A stretch of DNA of 36,527 nucleotides from a virus, in the IMG/VR virus record IMGVR_UViG_3300042197_001650, positions 1 to 36,527 of that record; one strand, given 5' to 3'. Positions within the stretch are counted from its first letter, which is position 1, and each line of letters opens with the position of its first letter. Positions 9,401-18,052 of the stretch are shown here, in pieces. The translations under genes were made by a program, and so were the position numbers. The notes under the pieces are model-generated. The model ran no database searches. It saw nothing but the letters and a program-made list of their open reading frames with translations, and was not told the DNA's origin.

Positions 9401-9945
9401 TTGCAACTCAATCTATAGACGCAACACTTGATGTTTCGGCAACTACAAACGGGGATATTTCTTTTTCAAATATAGATAATTTTTATTGGATTGTGTCAAC
9501 GGGAGATACTTTAGTTAGAGTAAACCCCTCAAGTAAATCTATAGACTCAACTGAAACTTTGGCGTCAGGTGGGTATTCTGGATATAGAAAAACTTTACTT
9601 GATGACCCAAATAACGGATATACATATATTTTGGTTGATGGTCAATCTTTTATGGTTTATCGTAGTTCAGGATTTTATCAAGAAATTGATTTGACATCAT
9701 ATAGTGGAACAAATACAAGTATGACAATTGATGAAGTTAACAATAAACTTTATGTTCTTAACGTAAATGGAAATGATTTCGGTTTAATCAAAATAGATAT
9801 TTCTACATTTAGTGACGAAGGTTTATTTGACTTAGGTAGTTATCCAGGATTTACAAATGGTAATATTATTTACGACTTAAATAGTACAGAAATATTAATA
9901 AATTTTGTTCCGTATACCAATAGAATTTATAGAATTTGTACATAA
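6484..9945 (+). CDS. Modular fibre/adhesin: T/P-rich linkers, two PKD+DUF285 modules, propeller-like tip
   Basis: A 1153-residue mosaic. Residues 1-65 form a small beta base. Mucin-like linkers rich in PTPTNT occupy 66-168, 436-478 and 791-846. Two homologous modules (169-435 and 479-790) each begin with a PKD-like strand set (YWGDGN or DWGDGN, then HDY/HSY and a VTI/ITI strand). Each continues as BspA/DUF285-type leucine-rich repeats with the [13 protein letters not shown] signature. Residues 847-1153 are beta repeats with [15 protein letters not shown] and NKLYVLN motifs, like a beta-propeller. DUF285 and PKD domains are surface-adhesion modules, so this is probably a receptor-binding fibre. 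It is coupled to the 4565 gene (TAATG). Many NxS/T and T/P sites could carry glycans made by the adjacent island. Confidence 0.8.
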   Translation: MAIRFTSIKYSGFSVNLSVLPVGEIYRTYVGAFTFPFDYSGNTDNGIFYFYIPAIDQVFEKEVIPLPPTPTPTNTLTITITPTNTPTPTNTLTITITPSETPTNTPTPTESELITPTPTNTPTNTPTPTESELITPTPTNTPTNTPSMTETPTPTPTNTVTPTPSITSNFVFESLWSASSPIELPYSPTGTYSGIIYWGDGNISANTYDNRIHDYASSGNYNVTIIGQIQGWDFLNYATSYRNNLIEIYKWGSLIGENNSNANMFYGCSNLSLSLVSDVLNLQGITATTSMFENCSSLNEIFNVELWDTSSVINMSNMFRGTSLNNLNQDIQLWDVSNVTDMSGMFSGSTNFNIDLGGWDIGQVTNMTNMLDNTSLSIFNYSNTLINWAALIPNIQNGVTLGAYGLLYSVPDGEDARNILTGSPYNWTIVGDSSTNITPTPTPTMTNTPTPTSSQIGPETPTNTPTLTSTPTPSPSQGYNPFVSIWSGDSVTLPYVSGGTYSGTIDWGDGNVSANTFANRTHSYDSLGLYTITIDGDITGFKFAPISDRLKIIEITSWGKLRGLNNSNSDMFSFCSNLVLTGVSNTPNLSGITNVASMFSSCASITTINNSNFWNTQDIVTMTAMFDSCTLFNSTISGWNVSNVVNINSMFNSCESFNQNINNWDVSNVTGMTSTFAFTNIYNQPLNNWVVSAVTTMSNMFNQAVLFNQPLSSWTITNLTNASAMLNSSGLDTMNYSNMLIGWANQSPNIQSGVTLGASGIYYSATTAQSSRDILTNPPYNWVITDNGPIEPSPTPTSTPTVTPTLTVTPTNTQTPTNTVTPTESETPTPTPTNTQTPTITPTNEGPVCPYIVGYFNTTDEVMRFNINTNYDGSVYVVTTGGTEVYDTSYTYVQTIPNSFTANTPTYASIVFANEFVYVGGDPSNKKIDLFDLSQLTSTTVTVGSSITEMSVDLTNSYVAYLIPDSDYQQILIATQSIDATLDVSATTNGDISFSNIDNFYWIVSTGDTLVRVNPSSKSIDSTETLASGGYSGYRKTLLDDPNNGYTYILVDGQSFMVYRSSGFYQEIDLTSYSGTNTSMTIDEVNNKLYVLNVNGNDFGLIKIDISTFSDEGLFDLGSYPGFTNGNIIYDLNSTEILINFVPYTNRIYRICT
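6679..6987 (+). repeat. T/P-rich linker 1 coding repeat
   Basis: Low-complexity DNA encoding about 103 residues of [11 protein letters not shown] type. It contains the exact 60-bp tandem repeat listed separately. Confidence 0.9.
6785..6904 (+). repeat. 60-bp tandem repeat, two copies
   Basis: 6785-6844 and 6845-6904 are identical except for one base (G to A), with a partial third copy to about 6921. Each unit encodes 20 residues, so copy change keeps frame. Near identity indicates recent duplication. Confidence 0.93.
7789..7917 (+). repeat. T/P-rich linker 2
   Basis: Encodes about 43 residues rich in Thr/Pro/Ser and joins the two PKD-DUF285 modules. Confidence 0.85.
8854..9021 (+). repeat. 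T/P-rich linker 3
   Basis: Encodes about 56 residues ([20 protein letters not shown] units) before the C-terminal propeller-like domain. Confidence 0.85.
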
Positions 9946-9951
9946 TTTTTA

Positions 9952-9999
9952 ATGTTTGACCCTCAGTGTCCAAGTTGTTTAACGGGAAATACAATGTAA
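9952..9999 (+). pseudogene. Relic of a fibre C-terminus (FDPQCPxC tag)
   Basis: Just past the fibre stop, a 15-codon frame reads MFDPQCPSCLTGNTM. The C-terminus of the 4565 protein contains FDPQCPNC, and the DNA matches too. The frame differs from the upstream gene. It is best read as a leftover 3' end from a replaced fibre gene, or a tiny gene. Confidence 0.5.
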
Positions 10000-10010
10000 T
10001 TTTTTTTTAC

Positions 10011-10018
10011 TATTTATA
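10011..10018 (+). promoter_or_regulatory. TATTTATA promoter-like octamer
   Basis: Exact octamer 43 bases before ATG at 10062. The upstream gene is co-oriented. It is the likely promoter of the glycan island. Confidence 0.5.
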
Positions 10019-10061
10019 ACTTACAAAAGTTATTTTATTTTTTGAGTAAATAACCTCAAAA

Positions 10062-11306
10062 ATGAAAATTTTCATTCAAATCGCGTCTTATAGGGACCCA
10101 GAGTTGGTTCCAACAATTAAATCGGCAATTGAAAATGCAAAAAGACCAAAAAATTTGGTTTTTGGCATTGCCCGTCAATTTCATCCTGATGATAAATTTG
10201 ATGATTTATCTGAATATGAAAATGACAATAGATTTAGAGTTTTAGATATTCCATATCTTGAATCAAAAGGAGCATGTTGGGCAAGACATCTTATACAACA
10301 ATTATATAAAGATGAAGAATATACCCTTCAGATTGATTCACATATGAGGTTTGAAAAGAATTGGGATGATGAAATGATAAAAATGATTAAACAACTTCAA
10401 AAGAAAGGACATAAAAAACCTCTTTTGACAGGATATGTTTCATCGTTTGACCCAGATAATGACCCAGCCGCAAGAGTTAATGAACCTTGGAGAATGGTAT
10501 TTGATAGATTTATTCCCGAAGGAGCGGTTTTCTTTTTACCTGAAACAATACCTGGTTGGCAAAATTTAAAAGAGCCGGTCACAGCAAGATTCTATTCAGC
10601 TCACTATTGTTTTACATTAGGTCAATTTTCAAAAGAAGTTCAACACGACCCTGATTATTATTTTCATGGTGAAGAAATTTCAATTGCGGCAAGAGCATAT
10701 ACTCATGGGTATGACCTTTTTCACCCACATAAAGTTCTTATTTGGCATGAATACACAAGAAAAGGACGAACAAAACAATGGGATGATGATAAGAATTGGG
10801 TTGAAAAAAATAATTTCTGTCATAAAAAGAATAGAGCATTATTTGGAATGGACGGAGAAGAACCGATGGAATTTGGAATTTTTGGATTTGGAGCCGAAAG
10901 AACTTTGAGGGATTATGAAAAATATTCTGGATTACTTTTTTCAAAAAGAGCAATTCAACAAGAAACAATTGATAAAAAATATCCGCCAAACACTTACAAT
11001 TATTCAACTGAAGAAGAATGGATGGAGTCATTTGCGTCAATATTTAAACATTGCATTGATATTGGTTATTCGCAAGTTCCAGAAGATGATTATGAGTTTT
11101 GGGCGGTTGCGTTCCACGATGAGAATGATAATACTTTATATAGAAAAGATGCTGACCCAAATGAAATTAGAGGCATGAAAAATGACCCTGATGGATATTG
11201 CAAAGTTTGGAGAGAATTTCAAACAACAGTAAAACCAAAATATTGGGTAGTTTGGCCATACTCCATAAGTAAGGGTTGGGGTGAGAGAATAACAGGAGAT
11301 TTGTAA
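10062..11306 (+). CDS. GlcNAc-type glycosyltransferase (PF11397-like, GT60 relatives)
   Basis: This 414-residue protein starts with the family hallmark MKIFIQIASYRDPEL. The pattern GACWARH (about 70-76) leads to YTLQIDSHMRF, with D92 and H94 as the DxH metal motif. A second block (about 190-230) reads FHGEEISIAARAYTHGYDLF, followed by HPHKVLIWHEY. These are the conserved blocks of GlcNAc transferases such as Dictyostelium Skp1 Gnt1, which modifies hydroxyproline. The length is usual for the family. It is first in a plus-strand island of transferases. Donor is probably UDP-GlcNAc by family; the acceptor is unknown and may be the T/P-rich fibres or host glycan. Confidence 0.88.
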   Translation: MKIFIQIASYRDPELVPTIKSAIENAKRPKNLVFGIARQFHPDDKFDDLSEYENDNRFRVLDIPYLESKGACWARHLIQQLYKDEEYTLQIDSHMRFEKNWDDEMIKMIKQLQKKGHKKPLLTGYVSSFDPDNDPAARVNEPWRMVFDRFIPEGAVFFLPETIPGWQNLKEPVTARFYSAHYCFTLGQFSKEVQHDPDYYFHGEEISIAARAYTHGYDLFHPHKVLIWHEYTRKGRTKQWDDDKNWVEKNNFCHKKNRALFGMDGEEPMEFGIFGFGAERTLRDYEKYSGLLFSKRAIQQETIDKKYPPNTYNYSTEEEWMESFASIFKHCIDIGYSQVPEDDYEFWAVAFHDENDNTLYRKDADPNEIRGMKNDPDGYCKVWREFQTTVKPKYWVVWPYSISKGWGERITGDL

Positions 11307-11312
11307 AAAAAT

Positions 11313-11870
11313 ATGGATTTTTTAAAAATAACAAACGAAGTTTTAGATAATATTGATTTGTCAGAATCCTCAAAAAAAATTAATTCTGCGGAATATCAAA
11401 ATTACTTTATAAGTAATTCAGGAAAAGAACATTATAGATTATTGTCATATATTTCTGAAAAAAATGATTTTATAAATTTTTTAGATATAGGTACTTTAAA
11501 GGGATGCTCCGCATTGGCATTTTCAACAAATCTAAATAATAAAGTTTATTCATTCAATCTTTCAGATGAGTTAGATTTATCAAACCCACCATCAAACATT
11601 AATTTTTTTATAGATAATGTAATAAACAGCAAATATAATGACTTAATTATAAAATCAAAATACATAATGTTAGACACATATCACGACGGTGTTTTTGAGG
11701 GGCAATTTTATGATTATTTAAAATCAATTAATTATAAAGGTGTTTTATTATTAGATGACATTTATTTAAATAATGAAATGACTAATTTTTGGGAAAAAAT
11801 AGAAAAAAATAAAAGTGATATTACTCATATTGGTCATATGACTGGTACTGGTGTTGTATTTTTTGATTAA
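11313..11870 (+). CDS. Class I SAM-dependent methyltransferase (Methyltransf_24-like)
   Basis: A 185-residue protein. Motif I is FLDIGTLKGCSALAF (about 52-66). YIMLDTYHDGVFEGQFYDYL (about 112-131) and GVLLLDDI (about 140-147) match the aspartate and acidic-loop motifs of Methyltransf_24 O-methyltransferases. Six bases separate it from the preceding glycosyltransferase. It probably caps or decorates sugars built by its neighbours. Family moderate; substrate unknown. Confidence 0.72.
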   Translation: MDFLKITNEVLDNIDLSESSKKINSAEYQNYFISNSGKEHYRLLSYISEKNDFINFLDIGTLKGCSALAFSTNLNNKVYSFNLSDELDLSNPPSNINFFIDNVINSKYNDLIIKSKYIMLDTYHDGVFEGQFYDYLKSINYKGVLLLDDIYLNNEMTNFWEKIEKNKSDITHIGHMTGTGVVFFD

Positions 11871-11879
11871 ATTAAATTT

Positions 11880-12014
11880 ATGATTAAAGATGGAAGTGAA
11901 ACAGAAATAAGTTTTACATGGGAAAATAAAATTGCATTTAAAATTTTTGTAAATGAGGAACCATTTAAATCTGATGGGGATTTAATAAATAATTTTTATA
12001 GTGCCTTGAAATGA
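11880..12014 (+). CDS. Small hypothetical protein (44 aa)
   Basis: An ATG-initiated frame of 44 codons, MIKDGSETEISFTWENKIAF at its start, ending SALK. The stop overlaps the next start as ATGA, the same coupling used elsewhere in the island, and it fills an otherwise empty 140-base gap. It looks like a small beta hairpin plus helix. Function unknown. Confidence 0.55.
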   Translation: MIKDGSETEISFTWENKIAFKIFVNEEPFKSDGDLINNFYSALK

Positions 12015-12712
12015 ATAATATTGCAATTATAACAATATTATTTGACTATCCAAGTAATTTTGTACCAACATTCGAAAAAAAACTTTTGGAAGTTTTTGAT
12101 GAAAAAAATTATTTTGTAGTAAGATATTTTAGTGAAAATGAAAATATAAAAAATGAAAGTTACTACTTTAAATTTACTCATTTCAGAATTAGGAATTTTA
12201 TTAAATTTGTGGAGGAAAACATTTTAAATAAATTTGATTATTTTGTATTATTAGATGCGACTGATGTTGCTTTCTTGGGTAATTTTGAATCAATTCCATC
12301 AATAATGAATGAATATAAATGTGATATTTTATTTGGAGCGGAAAGAAATTTGTGGCCCTCAACTGAATATAGTCATTTACATAATGATAAAAAAATTGAT
12401 TCAAATTATAGATTCTTGAATGCCGGAGCGTTTTGTGCAAAACCAGAATCATTCATTAAACACTCAAATAATATAATCAATAGGGGTTTATTTGGTTTAT
12501 GTGACCAAGGAAATTGGCAAATAGAATATCTTTTAAATGATAATATTGGAATTGACTTTAATAATAAATTAGTGTTGAACACATATTTGGCAAAGGATGA
12601 TTTAATCATAAAAAACAATATTGTTGAGTTTAAGACAAATGTACCAATTTTTATCCACGACAACGGAGGTTATAACGACGAAACAATCAAATTATTAGAA
12701 TTTTTCATATGA
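12011..12712 (+). CDS. PLOD-like GT-A glycosyltransferase
   Basis: A 233-residue GT-A enzyme. YFVLLDATDVAFLGN (about 77-91) carries the D-A-T-D metal motif (D82, D85). ILFGAERNLWPS (about 106-117) and YRFLNAGAFCAK (about 133-144) match the glycosyltransferase domain of procollagen lysyl hydroxylases and of mimivirus collagen glycosyltransferase. CDQGNWQ and a late FIHDNGG (His-containing) complete the pattern. PLOD-like enzymes add Glc or Gal to hydroxylysine or Gal-hydroxylysine; phage members may use other acceptors. Start and stop overlap both neighbours (ATGA), showing operon coupling. Confidence 0.8.
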   Translation: MNNIAIITILFDYPSNFVPTFEKKLLEVFDEKNYFVVRYFSENENIKNESYYFKFTHFRIRNFIKFVEENILNKFDYFVLLDATDVAFLGNFESIPSIMNEYKCDILFGAERNLWPSTEYSHLHNDKKIDSNYRFLNAGAFCAKPESFIKHSNNIINRGLFGLCDQGNWQIEYLLNDNIGIDFNNKLVLNTYLAKDDLIIKNNIVEFKTNVPIFIHDNGGYNDETIKLLEFFI

Positions 12713-13692
12713 AAACAATAAGAATAAGTAGACAGGGGTTCCCAAACCACGGGCAACACAGTTGGGTAAACTATTTTAAATTTGTTCTCTCAAAAAAATA
12801 TAATATTATAATTGACCCTATAAATCCTGATATTATAATACAATCCGATTTAAATTATAATGAAAACCAGATTGATACTTTTACAGGGATATTACCAACT
12901 AAATATACAAATTCGGATAATAATAAAAAATTTATATATGTATCAGGAGAAGTTGCTAACTTTGAAGATTGTTTGAATAACCATGAAAACCAATGGTCAA
13001 TTGGATATAACAAGTTTAGCCACCCAAGATATTTGAGGCAACCATCAGGAGTATTTGATGTGTGGACACTATTTGATGAATCTAGATTGGTTGATAGTCC
13101 CTTAAATTGGTTAACAGAAAAAAGAAATTTTGATTTAATTTCCAACAGAAATCAACGATTTTGCTCAATAACACAAGCATCACACAATGATTTTAGAGAA
13201 GTGGTTTTTAATAAATTATGCGAATATAAACAAGTGACCTCATCAGGTCCGTGGAAACAAAACATATCTCTTGACGAGGAATTAAATAAATATCAGTGGT
13301 TAAATCCTATTTATATTGGTAGAAATGATGGATTGACTTATAGAGAAAAAATAGGATTTTTTCAAAAATATAAATTTAATATTGCAATACATTATACTAA
13401 TACAGATTATATTTTACAAGAAAAAATATATCATGCTTTTTTTAGTGGGGCTATTCCTATATTTTTTGGTAACAAATACATTTTAGAAGAAGGATTTAAT
13501 CCTGAAAGTTTTATTAATTTACATGACTTTACTAATTTGGATGACTTTTTATCTTTAATCAAAGAAATTGATAATAACAAAAATTTATACAAAAAATATA
13601 TAGAATCACCAATTTTTACAAATAACACATTACCTGAATATTACGATTTTGAATATACTTTAAATTTTTTAGAAAAAATTGTAGAAGCCTAA
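12709..13692 (+). CDS. GT10 fucosyltransferase-like protein
   Basis: A 327-residue protein. The C-terminal half has the GT10 alpha-1,3/4-fucosyltransferase signature: a KYKFNIAIHYTN strand (about 220-231), DYILQEKIYHAFFSGAIPIFFG (233-254; E238 and K239 correspond to the GDP-fucose-contacting EK), and FNPESFINLHDF. The N-terminal domain is divergent (SRQGFPNHG at about 7-15). Typical GT10 proteins run from 300 to 400 residues, so this is complete. Donor is likely GDP-fucose, supplied by the host or a gene outside the window. It overlaps the PLOD-like gene (ATGA) and the next gene (TAATG). Confidence 0.87.
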   Translation: MKTIRISRQGFPNHGQHSWVNYFKFVLSKKYNIIIDPINPDIIIQSDLNYNENQIDTFTGILPTKYTNSDNNKKFIYVSGEVANFEDCLNNHENQWSIGYNKFSHPRYLRQPSGVFDVWTLFDESRLVDSPLNWLTEKRNFDLISNRNQRFCSITQASHNDFREVVFNKLCEYKQVTSSGPWKQNISLDEELNKYQWLNPIYIGRNDGLTYREKIGFFQKYKFNIAIHYTNTDYILQEKIYHAFFSGAIPIFFGNKYILEEGFNPESFINLHDFTNLDDFLSLIKEIDNNKNLYKKYIESPIFTNNTLPEYYDFEYTLNFLEKIVEA

Positions 13693-14405
13693 TGAAATAT
13701 ATTTTTACTACTTTAGCCGTCGGAGAACCATATTTAAGTAATGCGTCTGAATGCTATACTAAATATAGTGAAAGATGTTCCGCAGATTTCAATATAACTA
13801 CAAATGAGATAATAGACGTAGGTCCAAAAGTTAATTTGGATTTATTTAAATTGAATGAGTATGACGATGGAAATCCTGGATTTTCTTTTTATCTTAATTT
13901 AAAAGTATTGTCTCTTAAATATTGTTTAGATAAAGGTTATGATTATATAATATATAATGATGCCGATTGGCGAATGAGGGATAGTTTTAAAGAAGAAAAA
14001 TTATTCAATCTTTTTGAATATATGGAAAATAATAATTTGGATTTTCTTTTTGAAAGACCTTCCAAAATTGGAGACCATAAAAAAGACATGAGTAATTGTT
14101 TTTTTGATAGAAAGTTAGTTGATTATCATGTATTTGAACATAATAAATGGGATGACGCGCATGTTGTTAATGAACAATTCTTAGTTTTCAGAAACAATTG
14201 GAAATTTAGATATTTTGTCAGACGATGGGAAGAGTTTTTATGGTATTCAATACATAATAAAATAAGAAATTATCCTGACGGATTTGATATTGGTGTTTCA
14301 GCATTAGAGGCGGATATGAAATGGGATTGGGATAGTTTTAGAGGACATTTACCTGATTGTTTTGAATTTTACGATAAAACAGGAATTCTACACATAAGAT
14401 TTTAA
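13692..14405 (+). CDS. Putative GT-A glycosyltransferase
   Basis: A 237-residue protein with a GT-A layout. An N-terminal strand MKYIFTTLAVGEPYL is followed by a helix-strand-helix region and by YDYIIYNDADWRMRD (about 83-97), with D90 and D92 as the DxD metal site. NEQFLVFRN (about 158-166) and a C-terminal HIRF resemble the acceptor-side blocks of GT-A retaining enzymes. The exact family is not clear. Both junctions are tight (TAATG upstream, two bases downstream). Confidence 0.7.
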   Translation: MKYIFTTLAVGEPYLSNASECYTKYSERCSADFNITTNEIIDVGPKVNLDLFKLNEYDDGNPGFSFYLNLKVLSLKYCLDKGYDYIIYNDADWRMRDSFKEEKLFNLFEYMENNNLDFLFERPSKIGDHKKDMSNCFFDRKLVDYHVFEHNKWDDAHVVNEQFLVFRNNWKFRYFVRRWEEFLWYSIHNKIRNYPDGFDIGVSALEADMKWDWDSFRGHLPDCFEFYDKTGILHIRF

Positions 14406-14407
14406 AT

Positions 14408-15037
14408 ATGGATATACAAGAAAAAATAACAAAATTTACAAATTTGGAGGTTGACGATAGTCTTTCCGCATTTATGGGTCACAGCGCCCAACAAAGTCAC
14501 AACGCTTATGAAATATTTTATGACTTCATAAAAGAAATTAAACCATCAAGAATATTAGAAATAGGGACTGCAATGGGTGGGTTCACTGAGTTTTTGACTA
14601 TCATTATAAATGAATTAAATTTAGATACTAAAATTTTATCTTACGATATTACGGAAAGACCGTGGTATTATCAAATGATTGAAAAAGGTATAGATGTCAG
14701 AGTTGAAAACATATTTAGTGAAGATTGGTTGTCAATTAAAAAAGAGACCCAAGATTTTATTCAAAATGATGGAATTACTATAGTTTTATGTGACGGAGGA
14801 TGGAAAGTAGGAGAATTCAAAGTTTTATCAAAACTAATAAAAATAGGTGATTTTATATTGGCTCACGACTATTGTCACGATGTTGACACTTTTGAAAGGG
14901 AAATAAAAAATAAAATATGGAATTGGTTAGAAATTACATATAGTGATATTGAAACTTCTTGTGTTGAGAATAATTTAATTCCCTATAAACCTGAATTATT
15001 TTCTAAAGCGGTTTGGGTTTGTATGAAAAAAAAATAA
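14408..15037 (+). CDS. CmcI-like SAM methyltransferase
   Basis: A 209-residue class I methyltransferase. Motif I is ILEIGTAMGGFTEFL (about 45-59). LSYDIT (about 78-83) supplies the acidic ribose-binding residue. ITIVLCDGGWK (about 123-133) and FILAHDYCHD (about 147-156) match the metal-binding loops of CmcI/rhamnosyl O-methyltransferases and of Methyltransf_24. It lies inside the glycan island and probably O-methylates a sugar or aglycone. Substrate is inferred from context only. Confidence 0.75.
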   Translation: MDIQEKITKFTNLEVDDSLSAFMGHSAQQSHNAYEIFYDFIKEIKPSRILEIGTAMGGFTEFLTIIINELNLDTKILSYDITERPWYYQMIEKGIDVRVENIFSEDWLSIKKETQDFIQNDGITIVLCDGGWKVGEFKVLSKLIKIGDFILAHDYCHDVDTFEREIKNKIWNWLEITYSDIETSCVENNLIPYKPELFSKAVWVCMKKK

Positions 15038-15047
15038 TAATGATTTT

Positions 15048-17435
15048 ATGAGTTATAAAGACATTTTTACTAACATTTATAATAACTACGGTTTTGGTAG
15101 TTTAGAAAGTCGCTCGGGACCTGGCAGTACGATACAACAAACTGAAATTTTAAGAGAAAAAATAAAAACTTTAGTAAATGAAAAAAAGATAAAATCAGTT
15201 ATTGACATCCCCTGCGGAGATTTTAATTGGATGAAAGAAATTGTATTTTCTTTTGAGTCGTATGTGGGAGGAGACATAGTTGAAACGGCAATACAAGAAA
15301 ATAATGAAAAATATTCAAACTCAAGGATTAAATTTTTAAATTTTGATTTAATTAATGATAAAATCCCTAAATCAGATTTATTAATTGTTAGAGATATAAT
15401 TGGACACATGCCACTTAATGATGGTAAAAAAGTAATTGAAAACATAATAAACTCCGACTGTAAGTACCTTTTGAGTACAACATGGGCAAAAAAAGTAAAT
15501 GATGTGTGGTCAAGGTGTAACTTAAATGATGTTGATAGAGAAAACGAGGGGGTTGAATATGGTAGATTTTATCCAGTAAATTTGATGTCCGACCCGTTCA
15601 ATTTTCCTGAACCTGAGATTTATTTAGAGGAAGATGTTTATGTTGACAATTTTGAAAAGGGTAACAGAAAAGTTTTGGGGTTTTGGGAAATTGATAAAAT
15701 CAAAGATTATGTCAAAAATAATAATTTTGAAAATGTTAAACATAAAAATAATAATATTACTAAAATTAATAAGATTACCCTTGTCACTGGTCTTTGGAAT
15801 ATAGGGAGAGGGGATTTAAATGAAGGGTGGTCCCGTTCATTTGAACATTATTTAGAAAAATTTAAACAACTTTTAGATGTTGAAGAAAATTTAATAGTTT
15901 TTGGGGACGATGAATTAGAAAAATTTATATCAGAAAATTCAAAAAAACAAAACATTCAATTTATAAAAAGAAACTTAAACTGGTTCAGAAATAATGATTA
16001 TTATGAATTAATTCAAAATATAAGAAATAACCCAAATTGGTACAATCAGTCAGGATGGCTTCCTGAGTCAACTCAAGCAAGATTAGAGATGTACAATCCT
16101 CTTGTTATGTCCAAAATGTTTTTATTACACGATGCTAAAATTTTAGATAAATTTGATTCGTCTCACTTAATTTGGATTGATGGAGGAATTACAAATACTG
16201 TACATCCTGGCTATTTTACTCACGACAAAGTTTTAGATATTATAAAAGAAAAATTTAATAAATTTTCATTTATTGCATTTCCATATGACGGCAAAGTTGA
16301 AATTCATGGTTTTGAATATAATAAAATGTGCGAGTATTCTGAGTCAGTTGTTGATAAAGTTTGTAGAGGAGGTTTTTTTGGTGGTCCAAAAGAAAGTATT
16401 CCAGAAATTAATTCAATTTATTACACCACTTTAATAGATACTTTATCCAATGGATATATGGGGACTGAAGAATCCGTTTTTACAATAATGTCATATAAAC
16501 GTCCTGAATTAATTCAATATTTTGAAATTGAAAATAATGGATTAATTGGAAAATTTTTTGAGGATTGTAAAAATAATTCATTAACCGCAAAAACAGAAAA
16601 AAAACAAATGGAAAGTAATTTAGACATTTCCAAAACTGCTCTTTATGTTATTGGTTTTAATAGTCCTGCACAATTTGAAACATTAATAAAATCTATGTTA
16701 GAGTATGACTCAGATTTTATAACCAAAACTAAAAAGTTCTTGTTGGATAACTCAACCGATTTGACGACTACACCAAGGTATGTTGAGTTGTGTGAGGAAT
16801 ATGGTTTTGAACATATTAAAAAAGATAATATTGGAATCGTTGGTGGTAGAGTATTTGTTGCCGAACATTTTGATGAAACTGATTTAGATTTTTACTATTT
16901 TTTTGAAGACGATATGTCATTTTATCCTAAAAAAGGTGAAGTTTGTAGAAATGGATTTCCTCGTTATACTGATAATTTGTACCAAAAATCTTTAGAAATA
17001 ATTAAAATGGAAAATTTTGATTTTTTAAAATTAAATTTTAGTGAATTTTATGGTTCAAACGACGTTCAATTCTCATGGTATAATGTGCCTCAAGATTTTA
17101 GACAAAATCATTGGCCGAATAAACCTAAACTACCGACCCAAGGTTTAGACCCAAATTCTCCTAAAACAAAATTTGATGAAATACGCATTCATAAAAGTCT
17201 ACCATATGTATTGGGTGAAATCTATCTATGTAATTGGCCAATTGTATTAACAAAAGAGGGGAACTATAAATGTTATTTGGAGACCAAATGGGCCCATCCA
17301 TTTGAACAAACTCTCATGTCGTACGCTTTTCAAGAAACCGTAAAAGGTAAAATTAAACCTGGATTACTATTATTAACACCAACGGAACACCATAGATTTC
17401 ATCATTACGCTGCTGAATCAAGAAAAGAAAGTTAA
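15048..17435 (+). CDS. Three-domain fusion: methyltransferase, HtrL/YibB-like GT, GT2-like domain
   Basis: A 795-residue multidomain enzyme. Residues 1-225 are a class I methyltransferase (VIDIPCGDFNWM, motif I at 51-62; IVRDIIGHMPL; LLSTTWA). Residues about 243-495 match the HtrL/YibB family: ITLVTGLWNIGRGD, NPLVMSKMFLL, HLIWIDGGITNTV (metal-binding D378 region) and a late GGFFGGP. Residues about 530-795 look like a GT-A domain, with ALYVIGFNSPAQFETLI and FYYFFEDDMSFY (D621, D622 as DxD-type site). One chain thus holds one methyl and two glycosyl activities. It ends the island and converges on the HNH gene, overlapping it by 4 bases. Confidence 0.8.
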   Translation: MSYKDIFTNIYNNYGFGSLESRSGPGSTIQQTEILREKIKTLVNEKKIKSVIDIPCGDFNWMKEIVFSFESYVGGDIVETAIQENNEKYSNSRIKFLNFDLINDKIPKSDLLIVRDIIGHMPLNDGKKVIENIINSDCKYLLSTTWAKKVNDVWSRCNLNDVDRENEGVEYGRFYPVNLMSDPFNFPEPEIYLEEDVYVDNFEKGNRKVLGFWEIDKIKDYVKNNNFENVKHKNNNITKINKITLVTGLWNIGRGDLNEGWSRSFEHYLEKFKQLLDVEENLIVFGDDELEKFISENSKKQNIQFIKRNLNWFRNNDYYELIQNIRNNPNWYNQSGWLPESTQARLEMYNPLVMSKMFLLHDAKILDKFDSSHLIWIDGGITNTVHPGYFTHDKVLDIIKEKFNKFSFIAFPYDGKVEIHGFEYNKMCEYSESVVDKVCRGGFFGGPKESIPEINSIYYTTLIDTLSNGYMGTEESVFTIMSYKRPELIQYFEIENNGLIGKFFEDCKNNSLTAKTEKKQMESNLDISKTALYVIGFNSPAQFETLIKSMLEYDSDFITKTKKFLLDNSTDLTTTPRYVELCEEYGFEHIKKDNIGIVGGRVFVAEHFDETDLDFYYFFEDDMSFYPKKGEVCRNGFPRYTDNLYQKSLEIIKMENFDFLKLNFSEFYGSNDVQFSWYNVPQDFRQNHWPNKPKLPTQGLDPNSPKTKFDEIRIHKSLPYVLGEIYLCNWPIVLTKEGNYKCYLETKWAHPFEQTLMSYAFQETVKGKIKPGLLLLTPTEHHRFHHYAAESRKES

Positions 17436-18052
17436 AATAATATTTTATTACTTTTTTTTAAATTATCTTTAGCCCATAATGGTTGAAGATTTGTATAATG
17501 ACAGAGTTTATAAATTTCTTCTTCGGATTTTGCTGAAGATAACGGTATTACGTGGTCAATATGCCACCCGTATTGTCCATGATTATTCCAAGACATACCA
17601 TCAACAAACTGTTTTTCTAAATATTCTTTTAAAAATTCAGGAGAACATCCAAGAATCTTATTAAATAATTGTTTTTTTTCATAAGATTTAAATTTTAATA
17701 AATCCCTCATCCGGCAACTTAAAATATGCCTCATTTTGAATAGAGGGTCTTCATCATATTTTTTTTTACGAGCATTTCTTGTTGATTGATTATAATTTTT
17801 ATTTCGTTGTAAAATTTTTTCTTTATTTTTTTGATAATACTCGGCTCTCCATGTGTTTCTTTCTTTACGAGTTTGGTCATACCATATTTTATATTTTTCA
17901 GGATTTTTGTCCCGTTTAATTTTTTCATCTTCACTCTGACAAATTTTACACCGACTTTTGTAATATTGAATCCCTTTATTACTAACGGATTTTTTATTAA
18001 ACTCACAAACTTCTTTTTCAATTCCACATTTACTACAAATCTTTTTTTCCAT
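17432..18052 (-). CDS. HNH homing endonuclease with N-terminal zinc ribbon
   Basis: A 206-residue protein. Cys pairs CSKCG (about 5-9) and CKIC (about 35-38) form a zinc ribbon. A basic helical DNA-binding region (about 40-115) follows. The HNH core (about 155-202) reads YGWHIDHVIPLSS, then LCHYTNLQPLWAKDNLKKSN, the usual HNH order with the catalytic His in the DH pair. Its start overlaps the end of the RHH gene by about 20 bases, so the two are a cassette. A close, frameshifted paralogue sits at 26113-26807. It is a self-spreading element inserted between the glycan island and the fibre genes. Confidence 0.88.
   Translation of the reverse strand: MEKKICSKCGIEKEVCEFNKKSVSNKGIQYYKSRCKICQSEDEKIKRDKNPEKYKIWYDQTRKERNTWRAEYYQKNKEKILQRNKNYNQSTRNARKKKYDEDPLFKMRHILSCRMRDLLKFKSYEKKQLFNKILGCSPEFLKEYLEKQFVDGMSWNNHGQYGWHIDHVIPLSSAKSEEEIYKLCHYTNLQPLWAKDNLKKSNKILF

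Noticed and set aside
17433-17460. AT-rich hairpin plus T run as terminator of the glycan island
   Set aside because: The stem is only A/T pairs and the sequence is within the HNH 3' end; too weak to list as a feature.
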